A DNA stretch of 64,000 nt from JACCTI01 sp038237435 (GTDB lineage Bacteria; Verrucomicrobiota; Verrucomicrobiia; Chthoniobacterales; UBA10450), in the NCBI GenBank assembly GCA_038237435.1, contig JBBRYT010000002.1, positions 186,001-250,000 of the forward strand, written 5' to 3'. Both the position numbers and the translations under genes were made by a program. Below, piece by piece: positions 16,457 through 24,561 of this stretch (the stretch's first letter is position 1; each line of letters starts with the position of its first letter). Under the pieces are notes generated by a model that made no database searches, was not told the origin of the DNA, and was given only the letters and a program-made list of their open reading frames with translations.

Positions 16457-17746
16457 TCAATAAGTAAAATTGGCCCAAGGATAGTGCTGCTCTGAATTCA
16501 TCGAGCTCGGACCGGTGTAGGCGGGAAACCCACCCAAATCGGTGCCGGTATTCGCTTTCGCCGTATTGCGGATCACAAACGATCCACCGTTTGCGATGCC
16601 ACTGCCGGTATTAAGCACAGCATGGTTACTGTCGATCCGGCTGGTGCCGGTCGCAACGGCCACGGACGCTTGGATACCTCCACCTCCCAAGCTTCCGGAC
16701 GTGTTGTTATTGCTGCAGATGTTTCCGACGATGTAAGTCTCCTGCTCGACCACGATTCCGGAAAGAACATTGGACCGGAACGCGCAGTTCCGCACCGCGC
16801 TGCCGTTGGTCGCGTCGACTCCACTTCCCCCGTTCGTGGTAGAGCTGCATTCGCTGACGGTACTGCCAAAAGCGGCGGTGATTCCTGCGCCCGTATTGTT
16901 CGCGACGGAACAGGTGCGGATTACGCTTCCATTGCCTCCCTCGATTCCGAAGAGCCCGTTAAAGGACGCGGCGCAATCGCTAATCATGCTTCCTTCCCCG
17001 CCCGAAATTCCGGAACTCAAGTTATAGCTCGCGCTGCAATGGTTGATTACGCCATCGCCGAAGACCTTGATTCCATAAACCGTATTCGCATAGGCGGTGC
17101 AGTCGCTAATAGTGGTGGTATTGCTCAGATTGAACCCATTGAAACCGTTCGACGCAGCCGTGCAGCCGACCAAGGTTGTCCCCACTCCCGCTCGGAAGCC
17201 GCCAGCCGCCGGATTGCTCGAGGAGACACAATCCTTTACTAACGATCCGGTGCCAATTCCCAGTCCCGCAGCACCGGAGCCTCCAGAGCAACCCGTCGCG
17301 GATAGCTTCTCCAGGACCGAGTTCGAAGCGAGGAGGGCAACCACTCCGCCGCCGGCCCAGTTCTGCACCGCTCCGTTGCGGATGACCACGTTCTTCCGCG
17401 CCGCTGGCACATTGATGCCTCGCGCTGTGCCCGTGCCATTGCCGAGCAGCGCGAAGCCATTCAAATCCAGGTTCACGTTATCGGAACTGATCACGATCGC
17501 CCCGTTTGTGCCGCTCGCCGTCAGATTTCCTGCCAGGTAATACGATCCCGGTAGAGTAATCGTATAAGGAAGCGCGAACCCCGGCTGCGTCGGATCTATC
17601 ACCGTCCGCGCCTCGACTTGCGTAAGCGATTTCATCGTCGCCGCGGGGGCGCCTGGCGGAGTCAGGCTGCCTTGGGGAAATGCGCAACGAAGAGAAACAG
17701 CGATAAGAGCAAGGATGAGGAAGACAGATCTTGGGGTCGTTTTCAT
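16457..17746 (-). CDS. Secreted right-handed beta-helix repeat protein
   Basis: 429 residues from ATG 17746 (a longer frame to 17770 adds an unlikely leader). A Sec signal (FLILALIAVSLRCAFPQG) is followed by the segment IDPTQPGFALPYTITLPGSYYL common in Verrucomicrobia exoproteins. About a dozen ~22-residue coils follow, each with an xxxSCxVxxNxxxGI pattern (for example VIRTCSVANNTGAGI, VSECSSTTNGGSGV). This is the parallel beta-helix of pectate-lyase-like proteins. Surface or carbohydrate binding is plausible; no catalytic residues were identified. Confidence 0.85.
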   Translation of the reverse strand: MKTTPRSVFLILALIAVSLRCAFPQGSLTPPGAPAATMKSLTQVEARTVIDPTQPGFALPYTITLPGSYYLAGNLTASGTNGAIVISSDNVNLDLNGFALLGNGTGTARGINVPAARKNVVIRNGAVQNWAGGGVVALLASNSVLEKLSATGCSGGSGAAGLGIGTGSLVKDCVSSSNPAAGGFRAGVGTTLVGCTAASNGFNGFNLSNTTTISDCTAYANTVYGIKVFGDGVINHCSASYNLSSGISGGEGSMISDCAASFNGLFGIEGGNGSVIRTCSVANNTGAGITAAFGSTVSECSSTTNGGSGVDATNGSAVRNCAFRSNVLSGIVVEQETYIVGNICSNNNTSGSLGGGGIQASVAVATGTSRIDSNHAVLNTGSGIANGGSFVIRNTAKANTGTDLGGFPAYTGPSSMNSEQHYPWANFTY

Positions 17747-17936
17747 AAGGCGGTCTAATGGAGCTAGCATGCAGCTAGCGTACTAAATACCCGATAACTC
17801 TGGCAATTGTTAAAGGGTCGATCGGCACGAATGAGCCGCTTCCGCATTCCTTCAAGGCGTCTGAAGGTAAAATTTTCTTAGCAGTCAGCAGTCAGAAAAC
17901 GGGACTGGAGTCAATGAGCTGGCGGGTAGGAGAACG

Positions 17937-18075
17937 TCAGCGTGATGGCTGCTCCTCCGCTTGGAGATGATGTCCGACGATTAATTTGAAAAGCACAAAG
18001 CAAACTCCCGCGCCCGTGGCGAAGGCCGCGTGTAGTAACCAGAAGTTAGTAGTAGGCCAGGTCTCGAGGAAGCCA
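17937..18075 (-). pseudogene. Transporter (POT/peptide MFS-like) C-terminal relic C
   Basis: Reads GFLETWPTTNFWLLHAAFA, then TGAGVCFVLFKLIVGHHLQ and AEEQPSR before TGA (17937-17939). It matches the second half of relic A and has no frame disruption, but no upstream transporter sequence. The three fragments together imply repeated duplication or truncation of one transporter gene. Confidence 0.6.
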
Positions 18076-18092
18076 GGAGCCGGCCTGATCTC

Positions 18093-18183
18093 ATCGTAAG
18101 CGGCTTACGATGATTCGGAGCGCGCCGTTATCGGCTGTGCTTTTCGCCGTAAGGCGAAACGATGACCTGCCTGCGTCGCAGGC
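18093..18183. repeat. Palindrome cluster (REP-like), including 19-nt palindrome copy 2
   Basis: Three hairpins within 91 bp: ATCGTAAGC-G-GCTTACGAT (18093-18111, shared with 7324-7342); TTTCGCC-GTAA-GGCGAAA (18142-18159); GCCTGCG-T-CGCAGGC (18169-18183). They lie downstream of the DUF3597 gene and upstream of relic C. Confidence 0.6.
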
Positions 18184-18241
18184 GGTGTCCCGCCTACTGC
18201 GATTACGCGAAAGAGAAGCGCTGCGCCGGCGGGTCTCGGCC

Positions 18242-18643
18242 CTACTTGTGGAGCAGACTATCAGGAACCTTGCCGCCATTCTCGGCCAGCTTCTTCATGA
18301 CTTCTTTGTGCAGCCAGATGTTCATGGAAGCCGAGTCGTTCTGGTCGCCACTGTAATGCAAGTCGGTAGCTAGCTCTTTGCGTGCGGAGAGACTGCTGTC
18401 CATGCCGACCAGCTTCATCAGATCAACGATCGAATGCTTCCAATCAAGCTTCTCGGAATTCTTGGCCGCGAGAGCATCGAGAGTCGCGCCAACATCGACC
18501 TGCGGCGCAGGGGCGGTGCCAGTCGAGGCACCACCGCTAATCGGCTGACCCGCGGGTGCACCGCCCGCGCCGGATTGCGTAGTACTGGCCACACTGGGAG
18601 CGTGGCTGAAAATTTTCGACATCAAAGTGTTGAAGAGACCCAT
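18242..18643 (-). CDS. DUF3597 family protein
   Basis: 133 residues. The start MGLFNTLMSKIFSHA, the Gly/Ala/Pro-rich linker and the C-terminal domain (VDVGATLDALAAKNSEKLDW, SIVDLMKLVGMDSSLSARKE, DSASMNIWLHKEVMKKLAEN) match the DUF3597 family. Function unknown; cytoplasmic. The C-terminal helices resemble a small helical bundle. Confidence 0.85.
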   Translation of the reverse strand: MGLFNTLMSKIFSHAPSVASTTQSGAGGAPAGQPISGGASTGTAPAPQVDVGATLDALAAKNSEKLDWKHSIVDLMKLVGMDSSLSARKELATDLHYSGDQNDSASMNIWLHKEVMKKLAENGGKVPDSLLHK

Positions 18644-18756
18644 AAGTTTATTCCTGTGGAAGCTGAGGTTTGGCCGGACGCGTAAGCGCGTCGTTAGGCC
18701 GCGCTATAGTTCGCGCGCGGTAGCGTTCATGGCCGTGATTATCGCGGCTGCAGCTT

Positions 18757-19068
18757 TTAGCCGCTTCGCCAATGCCGCAGGACGCGATGCTTCGGAGTTG
18801 CAGTGGAGTGTTCGCTCGTCGTCTTAATCAACTGACGACGGCGCAAAAGTTCCACGGCGGTTTGCACCGCGCTCTTCGATAGGCCGGTTGCTTCCGCGAC
18901 CACGCGCAGGCTAGCCGACACCGGTTTCCATTTCACGCGCGCGGCCTGGCCGTAGAGATAGAGATAAACCAGATAGGCGGCTGGCTGGCGATCGTGCCCG
19001 ACAACGTCGCGCATCAGGACATCGAGCACGTAGTCATCGATCGGAATGGTTTGTTTGAATCGAGGCAT
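18757..19068 (-). CDS. Winged-helix DNA-binding protein
   Basis: 103 residues from ATG 19068 (the open frame continues to 19167 with an atypical Arg/Cys-rich leader). The core is a helix-turn-helix: SLRVVAEATGLSKSAVQTAV ELLRRRQL, the pattern of a winged helix with a recognition helix SKSAVQTAVELL. The preceding AAYLVYLYLYGQA helix is typical of small MarR/GntR-like or replication-type regulators. It is divergent from the peptidoglycan-binding gene at 19200 and may regulate it. Confidence 0.7.
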   Translation of the reverse strand: MPRFKQTIPIDDYVLDVLMRDVVGHDRQPAAYLVYLYLYGQAARVKWKPVSASLRVVAEATGLSKSAVQTAVELLRRRQLIKTTSEHSTATPKHRVLRHWRSG

Positions 19069-19199
19069 AGAAGTGGCGCGCAGGTAGATATCATTTTCCA
19101 CTATACCGATAAAAGGACAGCGCCGACAAGCCTTCGTGCGCCGTCTTCTCGCGGCCGATCCGGGCATGCGGTTATCTCATGACATTCGATTCGTAGGTA

Positions 19200-19988
19200 A
19201 TGAATCGCTCTTTTTTATTGGTCATAACCATCAGCCTTTCCCTGGCTGCATCTATTCTTGCGGATGACAATGTCCGGGCGGCACAGGCGAAACTGAAAAG
19301 CGATGGTTTCTATTCTGGTGAAGTCAACGGGACGTCGAGCAGTGATTTGTCGGCAGCATTAACCCGTTATCAAATCCGCAACGGACTTCAGATCACGGGG
19401 AAACTGGATGAGGAGACGAGCAAAGCCCTGGGCGTTAAAGCAGCTGCGACCGAGCCGACCTCCGAGCCGGCGCCGACTTCGGAGACATGGCGAAGCCTGC
19501 GGAAAAATGATCGCCAGTTCCTGAGCAAGATCAATGGGAGGCAAAGTCGAGCTGCGGTAAAGACAACCGCGGCGCCGGTTCCAGCAACGACCGAAGATAA
19601 CTCCACGTTCGTTCTCAGCCAGGAACGTCTGCGCGATTACGTTGGCGCCTTCGTGCTCGCGGGATTGGATTCACAGGTCGGGGCAGAGCTGGAGTTCTTC
19701 GGCGATCGTGTGCGCTATTACAACGAGGGGCTCATCGGACGGGAAGCGATCCGGCGCGATCTGCTTCGTTACGATGCACACTGGCCCGAGCGTCGCTTCT
19801 GGCTGGCGGGGGATGTGAAGGTAGAACCGCAGCCGGATAGTCGATTGCGCGTAACCTTTCCGCTGCGATACGAATTGCGTCGCGGCGCAAAGCATTCTTC
19901 CGGCAAGATCACGAAGGATCTGCTCCTGGAAGTGATAGGTCCGGATGATCTACAGATTGTGTCGGTGAAAGAAGGCAAAGCACGTTAG
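19200..19988 (+). CDS. Secreted protein with peptidoglycan-binding-like domain
   Basis: 262 residues. The signal peptide (LLVITISLSLAASILADD) precedes a PG_binding_1 domain at ~25-78 (VRAAQAKLKSDGFYSGEVNG, DLSAALTRYQIRNGLQITGK, LDEETSKALG). A Pro/Thr linker follows. The C-terminal half (~130-262; RLRDYVGAFVLAGLDSQVGAE, ELEFFGDRVRYYNEGLIG) resembles a SnoaL/NTF2-like stress-protein fold. Probably periplasmic and cell-wall associated. Confidence 0.75.
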   Translation: MNRSFLLVITISLSLAASILADDNVRAAQAKLKSDGFYSGEVNGTSSSDLSAALTRYQIRNGLQITGKLDEETSKALGVKAAATEPTSEPAPTSETWRSLRKNDRQFLSKINGRQSRAAVKTTAAPVPATTEDNSTFVLSQERLRDYVGAFVLAGLDSQVGAELEFFGDRVRYYNEGLIGREAIRRDLLRYDAHWPERRFWLAGDVKVEPQPDSRLRVTFPLRYELRRGAKHSSGKITKDLLLEVIGPDDLQIVSVKEGKAR

Positions 19989-20032
19989 GTCAGACTTGAT
20001 TCTCCCTTGAGCGCCATGATCGTCATCAGCCG

Positions 20033-20851
20033 ATGAATTCGACCGAATCCGACGCCACGCTCGCCGTCTTCCTTGATTTGGAAAACATTGCCATTGGCGC
20101 GCGCGAGGCGCTTTTCCCTGCGTTCGACATTCGGAAGGTAATCGAGCGGCTCTTACTCAAAGGCCACATCGTGGTGAAGAAGGCCTACTGCGACTTCGAT
20201 CGCTACAAGGATTTCAAACGCGGACTGCATGAAGCCGCTTTCGAGATGATCGAGATCCCGCATGTGCGTCAGTCCGGCAAGAACTCGGCCGATATTCGCA
20301 TGGTCGTGGATGCGCTCGATCTTTGTTACACTAAGAGCCACGTCGATACTTTCGTGGTCATCAGCGGTGATTCGGATTTTTCGCCACTGGTTAGTAAACT
20401 ACGCGAGAACGCCAAGACAGTGATCGGCGTGGGAGTGAAGAAATCGACTTCCGATCTCTTCATTAACAACTGCGACGAGTTTATTTATTACGACGACCTG
20501 GTTCGTCCGGAAATAGGACGGAAGCGCGCCGCGCCCAATTCTTCTTCGACAGTCGAAGATGCGAAGAAGACGACGCCGAGTCTTTCTCCCGAACGCGCTT
20601 TGGACTTGTTAGGCAAAACTCTCGAGGCTTTGCGCGCCGAGCGCGGCGAAGATTATCCGATCCGCGGTTCGTTAGTGAAACAGGCGATCAAACGACAGAA
20701 TCCCGGCTTTAACGAACGGGCGCATGGGTTTCGCGCTTTCAATGATCTGCTGCTTGAAGCACAGAAACGCCGGCTCTTGAAACTGGAAGACGATAAGCAA
20801 GCCGGCACCTACATCGTCCGGCCGCCGGAAGCGCGGGCCCGGCGTGCGTGA
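20033..20851 (+). CDS. NYN-domain RNase-like protein with C-terminal OST-HTH/LOTUS domain
   Basis: 272 residues. The NYN (LabA/DUF88) nuclease core has its acidic residues in FLDLENIAIG, DIRMVVDALDL and VISGDSDFSPL. A linker (~165-190) leads to an OST-HTH/LOTUS domain (SPERALDLLGKTLEALRAER, IRGSLVKQAIKRQNPGFNE, FNDLLLEAQKRRLLKLE). The NYN+LOTUS pair is a known bacterial architecture linked to RNA processing. The next gene starts at a GTG overlapping its stop, so the two are co-translated. Confidence 0.88.
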   Translation: MNSTESDATLAVFLDLENIAIGAREALFPAFDIRKVIERLLLKGHIVVKKAYCDFDRYKDFKRGLHEAAFEMIEIPHVRQSGKNSADIRMVVDALDLCYTKSHVDTFVVISGDSDFSPLVSKLRENAKTVIGVGVKKSTSDLFINNCDEFIYYDDLVRPEIGRKRAAPNSSSTVEDAKKTTPSLSPERALDLLGKTLEALRAERGEDYPIRGSLVKQAIKRQNPGFNERAHGFRAFNDLLLEAQKRRLLKLEDDKQAGTYIVRPPEARARRA

Positions 20852-21411
20852 AAGCGTGGTTGCTCATTCTCGCGTTGGTACTGCCGGCGCTGGTCGCTCG
20901 CGCCGAGACCTACAAAATCGATCCAGCACATTCGTTCATTCGCTTTAGCATTCGTCATCTACTCGGGACTGCGCGCGGCGAATTTCACAAATTCAGCGGG
21001 ACCATCGAGTTGGATGAGAAACAGCCGGAGCAATCACTCGTTAACTTCCGCGTTGAAGTTAAGAGCATCGACACCACGATTCGCAAACGCGACGAGCACT
21101 TGTTAGGCGCGGATTTTTTCGAGGCGGAGCGTTTTCCGGAAATCACTTTCCGCAGCCGCAGTGTGAAACAAACCGCGGCTGAAAGCGGCGATGTCCGGGG
21201 CGAGCTCACCATGCATGGCGTGACGCATCCGTTGCTTTTGCATGTCAAGCTGCTGACGAAGAGTCCGACGCGCACCCGGTGGAGCGTGACGGCCGAGCCA
21301 ATTCGCCGGAAAGATTTTGGCCTGATGTTTTCTGGAACGGCCGAGACCCTCTCGGGCATCGGTCAGGACGTAACGCCGTCGATAGAGATCGACTCGGTGC
21401 GGGCGGACTAG
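20848..21411 (+). CDS. YceI-family periplasmic protein
   Basis: 187 residues with a signal peptide (LILALVLPALVARAETY). The YceI lipocalin-like fold starts with IDPAHSFIRFSIRHLLGTARG, with EFHKFSGTIELDE, FFEAERFPEITFRS, LTMHGVTHPLLLHV and a closing GQDVTPSIEIDSVRAD. The family binds isoprenoid-like ligands; the natural ligand here is unknown. It begins at GTG 20848, overlapping the NYN gene, and its stop overlaps the convergent PhzF gene by 4 nt. Confidence 0.88.
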   Translation: MKAWLLILALVLPALVARAETYKIDPAHSFIRFSIRHLLGTARGEFHKFSGTIELDEKQPEQSLVNFRVEVKSIDTTIRKRDEHLLGADFFEAERFPEITFRSRSVKQTAAESGDVRGELTMHGVTHPLLLHVKLLTKSPTRTRWSVTAEPIRRKDFGLMFSGTAETLSGIGQDVTPSIEIDSVRAD

Positions 21412-22310
21412 ATTCGAAGCGTTCCTTCGCTGACCAAAACGGACGCGCCGCCGACGCGCACCGCCACGATGTTCCCGCCGTAGGTATCGGCTTCCACTTC
21501 GAGCGTGCTCGCCCGTCCCATTTCCACGCCCTGACGAAGTTTCCAACGTAATGTTCCATCCTTCGAATCGGACGGTGTCAGATAACCGGCCAAGGCTGCG
21601 GCGGCCGATCCAGTAGCGGCGTCTTCCGTGATTCCCGCTCCAGGCGCGAACATTCGTCCGCGAACGTCAGCGTCATCAGCGGCTTCGGTGAGAACGAAGA
21701 TTTCAGGCGCCCAGTATTTTGAAAGGTGACGTTCCCATTCATCGATTCGCACTCTGGCCTGGGCGAGCGCCGCCAGATCGCGGACCGCGACGAATACATA
21801 CGGCATTCCGCAAGAAAACGCGGCCGGCTGCCTCGCCGTCTTCAGCTGTTCCGGCTCGAGAGATAGAACAGCCGCCAGCTTCTCGATGGCTGGCGGCGGC
21901 GGGCCGAGCTCCGGCATTTTCGCGGCGGAGAGTTGCGAAAAAATCGGCCGGCCATTTTTCGCGCGGATCAAGACAGGCACTGGTCCCACGCCTTCTTCGA
22001 AAACGATGCGCGTTTCATCACCGCTCAATTTTATTTCGCCAATCGCCGCCAGAACAAAAGCCGCTCCCACGGTCGGGTGACCGGCGAAAGGCAATTCGGT
22101 TCCCGGTGTGAAGATGCGCACCCTTCGCGTGCCGGTCGCCGTCTGCGATGGAAAAACAAAAACGGTTTCCGAAAGATTAAATTCGCGTGCGATCCGTTGC
22201 ATCGTCGGGTCGTCCAGACCTTCCGCCCATGGGAAAACCGCCAGCTGGTTTCCGCCAAACATCTTGTCAGTAAAAACGTCAGCAGTAAAAAATTTGTATT
22301 CGTTAGGCAT
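21408..22310 (-). CDS. PhzF-family isomerase/epimerase
   Basis: 300 residues, usual length. Diaminopimelate-epimerase-like fold: FTADVFTDKMFGGNQLAVF at the start, FNLSETVFVFP (catalytic Glu in NLSET), GTELPFAGHPTVGAAFVL and GAGITEDAATGSAAAALAGY. Substrate unknown; not evidence for phenazine synthesis. The start MPNEYKFF carries a one-mismatch copy of the dispersed motif. Confidence 0.9.
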   Translation of the reverse strand: MPNEYKFFTADVFTDKMFGGNQLAVFPWAEGLDDPTMQRIAREFNLSETVFVFPSQTATGTRRVRIFTPGTELPFAGHPTVGAAFVLAAIGEIKLSGDETRIVFEEGVGPVPVLIRAKNGRPIFSQLSAAKMPELGPPPPAIEKLAAVLSLEPEQLKTARQPAAFSCGMPYVFVAVRDLAALAQARVRIDEWERHLSKYWAPEIFVLTEAADDADVRGRMFAPGAGITEDAATGSAAAALAGYLTPSDSKDGTLRWKLRQGVEMGRASTLEVEADTYGGNIVAVRVGGASVLVSEGTLRI

Positions 22311-22372
22311 AAGCTAGACTTCTTCTTCGCTTCTATTCTGGCCACCATCGTGGCGCGCGATAATCTACAGCA

Positions 22373-22987
22373 GTGCCAATTTATAACCGGTACACCGCGG
22401 GTCTTCTTTTGCTTGTCGCAGGCGTGCTCATTTGGTCGGGCATCGCGCCGAAAGATCGATTGACCTGGTGGCTGGAAGTTTTTCCCGCGCTCATCGGCCT
22501 GGTGGTTTTGTTTGCCACGCGCAATCGTTTTCGTTTCACGCCGCTGGTCCAAACCTTGATCGCGCTGCACATGATCCTGCTCGCGGTCGGCGGGCATTAC
22601 ACCTATGCGGAAGTGCCGCTGGGTAATTGGGCGCGCGACGCCTTTCATCTCAGCCGCAACCATTACGATCGCCTCGGTCATTTCGCGCAGGGTTTGGTCC
22701 CCGCCTTGATCGCGCGCGAGATCATTATTCGGCAGCGCATCATCAACTCCAGCGGCTGGACCAGCTTCTTCGTTCTTTGCACCGCCATGGCGATTAGCGC
22801 GGTGTATGAATTGATCGAATGGATTTCCGCGCTCGTTTACGGAAAAAACGCCGACGCCTTTCTCGGTGGGCAGGGAGATATCTGGGACACACAAGAAGAC
22901 ATGGCCTGCGCCTTCCTCGGGGCAACGGTCGCGCTACTACTCGTTAGGCATTGGCAGGATCGGCAACTAGGACGAGAAAAGAGTTAG
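22373..22987 (+). CDS. DUF2238 (YjdF-like) integral membrane protein
   Basis: 204 residues from GTG 22373, about six hydrophobic helices. The family signature is evident: GGHYTYAEVPLGNWARD, SRNHYDRLGHFAQGLVPAL, SAVYELIEWISALVYG, FLGGQGDIWDTQEDM. Function unknown; inner membrane. It overlaps the convergent GYF_2 gene by 4 nt and has an exact dispersed 9-mer (22940-22948) in its last helix, read as LVR. Confidence 0.88.
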   Translation: MPIYNRYTAGLLLLVAGVLIWSGIAPKDRLTWWLEVFPALIGLVVLFATRNRFRFTPLVQTLIALHMILLAVGGHYTYAEVPLGNWARDAFHLSRNHYDRLGHFAQGLVPALIAREIIIRQRIINSSGWTSFFVLCTAMAISAVYELIEWISALVYGKNADAFLGGQGDIWDTQEDMACAFLGATVALLLVRHWQDRQLGREKS

Positions 22988-23940
22988 CGCGCTGCGGGCG
23001 GCATCTTCAATCCCAGCACGCCGACAATACTCGGCGGCATCGGCGTCTTTTCGTCTTCTTCGATTTCCTTCGTCTCTTCCTTCACCATGTCGGAGGCGGA
23101 AGCGCGGTAGTGTTTGAAGGTCCATTCTCCGTCACGGTATTCCACCGTCAGGATAAAATCGGTCCGCACGATGGTTTCCTGCGTCCCGGGGTTAATCACA
23201 TTTTCGCCGCCGCGAATTACCGCCCACCAAGGCGCGTGTTCGGAAAGCGATCTCTGCATGTTCACATTGATGTCGTAGTAGAAATTTTGCTGCGGCGGCG
23301 AAGCTTTGCTGGGCAATCGCGCGATCTTTTCTTTCAGCCCGGCCGTGGCTTGGTCGCGAATCGCGTCCGCGTTCGGCGCCGGAGTTTTTTCCGTCGGCTG
23401 AAACAAGGCCGCCGCGTGCATCGCCCGGTCCGCGCGCGCGGTGAAAAAGATGTAAAGCCCCAGCGCGACGAACAACAACGCCGCGAGTACAATGATAATT
23501 AGGCGCCGTTGGGTGTTGGGTAATCCCAGGTTTTTCGGTCCGCTCGGTGCGCGCCGCCGCTGTCGGATGAATTCCCTCGGGTCGCGGTAAGGTTTGCTCG
23601 GCACAGGCGCTGGTTCATCCATCGGAATTCGCACGGTGCGCTCCGGCGTTTTCGGTCGCTCAGTCGAAGGGGCGGGCGATTCCGAGCGCGGCTTCAAAAC
23701 GCGCGTCGGTTTTTCCGCCGGGGTTTCCTCGGCGAGGAGATCGCCCACCAGCCGCCATTCCGTCATGCCCTCGTGCCAATAATGATCCGTCGTGCGCACC
23801 TGATTTTCGCGCACGAGCTGCGCCAGATCGCGGCGTTCGCATTCGCCGAGCTCTTCCCCGTCGCGCGCCAGATAAAGGATCACGCGCCGATTGCTATCGG
23901 CTGGCGCAATTGAAAGCAAACCTGTATCTGCTGCCGACAA
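22984..23940 (-). CDS. DUF4339 (GYF_2) domain protein with one membrane helix
   Basis: 318 residues; the start is a TTG at 23940. Residues ~20-70 are the GYF_2/DUF4339 module (VILYLARDGEELGECERRDL, HYWHEGMTEWRLVGDLL). A Pro/Arg-rich linker precedes a transmembrane helix (IIIVLAALLFVALGLYIFF, ~150-168). The C-terminal ~150 residues are soluble (YDINVNMQRSLSEHAPWWAV, EYRDGEWTFKHYRASASDMV). Role unknown. Confidence 0.75.
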   Translation of the reverse strand: MSAADTGLLSIAPADSNRRVILYLARDGEELGECERRDLAQLVRENQVRTTDHYWHEGMTEWRLVGDLLAEETPAEKPTRVLKPRSESPAPSTERPKTPERTVRIPMDEPAPVPSKPYRDPREFIRQRRRAPSGPKNLGLPNTQRRLIIIVLAALLFVALGLYIFFTARADRAMHAAALFQPTEKTPAPNADAIRDQATAGLKEKIARLPSKASPPQQNFYYDINVNMQRSLSEHAPWWAVIRGGENVINPGTQETIVRTDFILTVEYRDGEWTFKHYRASASDMVKEETKEIEEDEKTPMPPSIVGVLGLKMPPAAR

Positions 23941-23942
23941 TG

Positions 23943-24041
23943 ATGTTCTCCAAAACCGTTGCCATTTGTTTCCCGGTCACGGCGCTTTTTTCAGCAGCGA
24001 AGGCGGCCGATTGGGAAATTTCCGGCGGCGGCGGAAGATGA
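23943..24041 (+). CDS. Possible small secreted peptide (32 residues)
   Basis: A short frame divergent from the GYF_2 gene. It reads MFSKTVAICFPVTALFSAAK then AADWEISGGGGR, like a signal peptide with an AKA-A cleavage site and a 12-residue Gly-rich mature part. No clear ribosome-binding site. It may be the remnant of a larger gene lost by deletion. Confidence 0.25.
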   Translation: MFSKTVAICFPVTALFSAAKAADWEISGGGGR

Positions 24042-24119
24042 AATGGAATGACCGCTTAACCACTCGTTAGGTTTGGACGTGACATTGCGCCAGGCTATGG
24101 GCGAAGATGCGACCTCGCC

Positions 24120-24539
24120 ATGGGTTCCCTCAAATTAGCGCTCGTGCCCGGCGCGATTGCCGGCATCATTTCCATTTTCACGAGCTGGCTTTGGATGGGC
24201 GTCATCTTCCATCGTTTCCAGCAACGCACTCCCAACACCTGGCGGCCAGAAGGCAAAGGAAGTTATGCGCTTTCTTCGATCATTCATTTCCTAGCCTGCA
24301 TCGCTATTGCCACGCTTTTTCTTATCGTCGGTCGAAATTACGGCAGTATTTTCAGCGGCGGACCTGATCGCGCGATTCTTTTTGCCTTCATGCTCTGGGG
24401 GGTGATTGCAGCTCCGCTCGCGCTCGATGCCGCGGTCTACATCAACCTGCATCCGCTGGTCGTCCTCGGGCAGTTGCTCGATTGGCTAACGACCTCCGTC
24501 CTCGCCTGCGGCATGGCCGCTTGGTGGCGCGATACCTAA
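24120..24539 (+). CDS. Small integral membrane protein (DUF1761-like)
   Basis: 139 residues with four predicted helices: LALVPGAIAGIISIFTSWLW, ALSSIIHFLACIAIATLFLI, AILFAFMLWGVIAAPLALDA and LVVLGQLLDWLTTSVLACGM. Likely in the DUF1761-like group, but the match is weak. Its TAA stop (24537-24539) is supplied by an exact copy of the dispersed 9-mer. That same copy gives the TAG stop of the convergent phosphodiesterase gene. Confidence 0.65.
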   Translation: MGSLKLALVPGAIAGIISIFTSWLWMGVIFHRFQQRTPNTWRPEGKGSYALSSIIHFLACIAIATLFLIVGRNYGSIFSGGPDRAILFAFMLWGVIAAPLALDAAVYINLHPLVVLGQLLDWLTTSVLACGMAAWWRDT

Positions 24540-24561
24540 CGAGTGCTGGAACTGGTTAGGC
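24535..24561. repeat. Dispersed-motif copy forming a two-strand stop, with an inverted half copy
   Basis: CCTAACGAG at 24535-24543 is followed by GGTTAGG at 24554-24560, an imperfect inverted partner. The first copy carries TAA for the upstream + strand gene and TAG for the - strand gene, so both convergent genes end in the same 4 bases. Confidence 0.8.

Larger units (their letters stand above)
17747..18241. other. Intergenic region, 495 bp
   Basis: Contains transporter relic C (17937-18075) and a cluster of three palindromes (18093-18183). No intact gene is seen. Confidence 0.6.

Noticed and set aside
16622..17242. 206-codon + strand frame opposite the beta-helix gene
   Set aside because: The repeats on the minus strand create a periodic antisense frame. 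The signal peptide and helix repeats support only the minus gene.
16622..17540. CRISPR array in the repetitive beta-helix gene
   Set aside because: The repeats are degenerate protein coils of about 66 nt, with no identical direct repeats or spacers.
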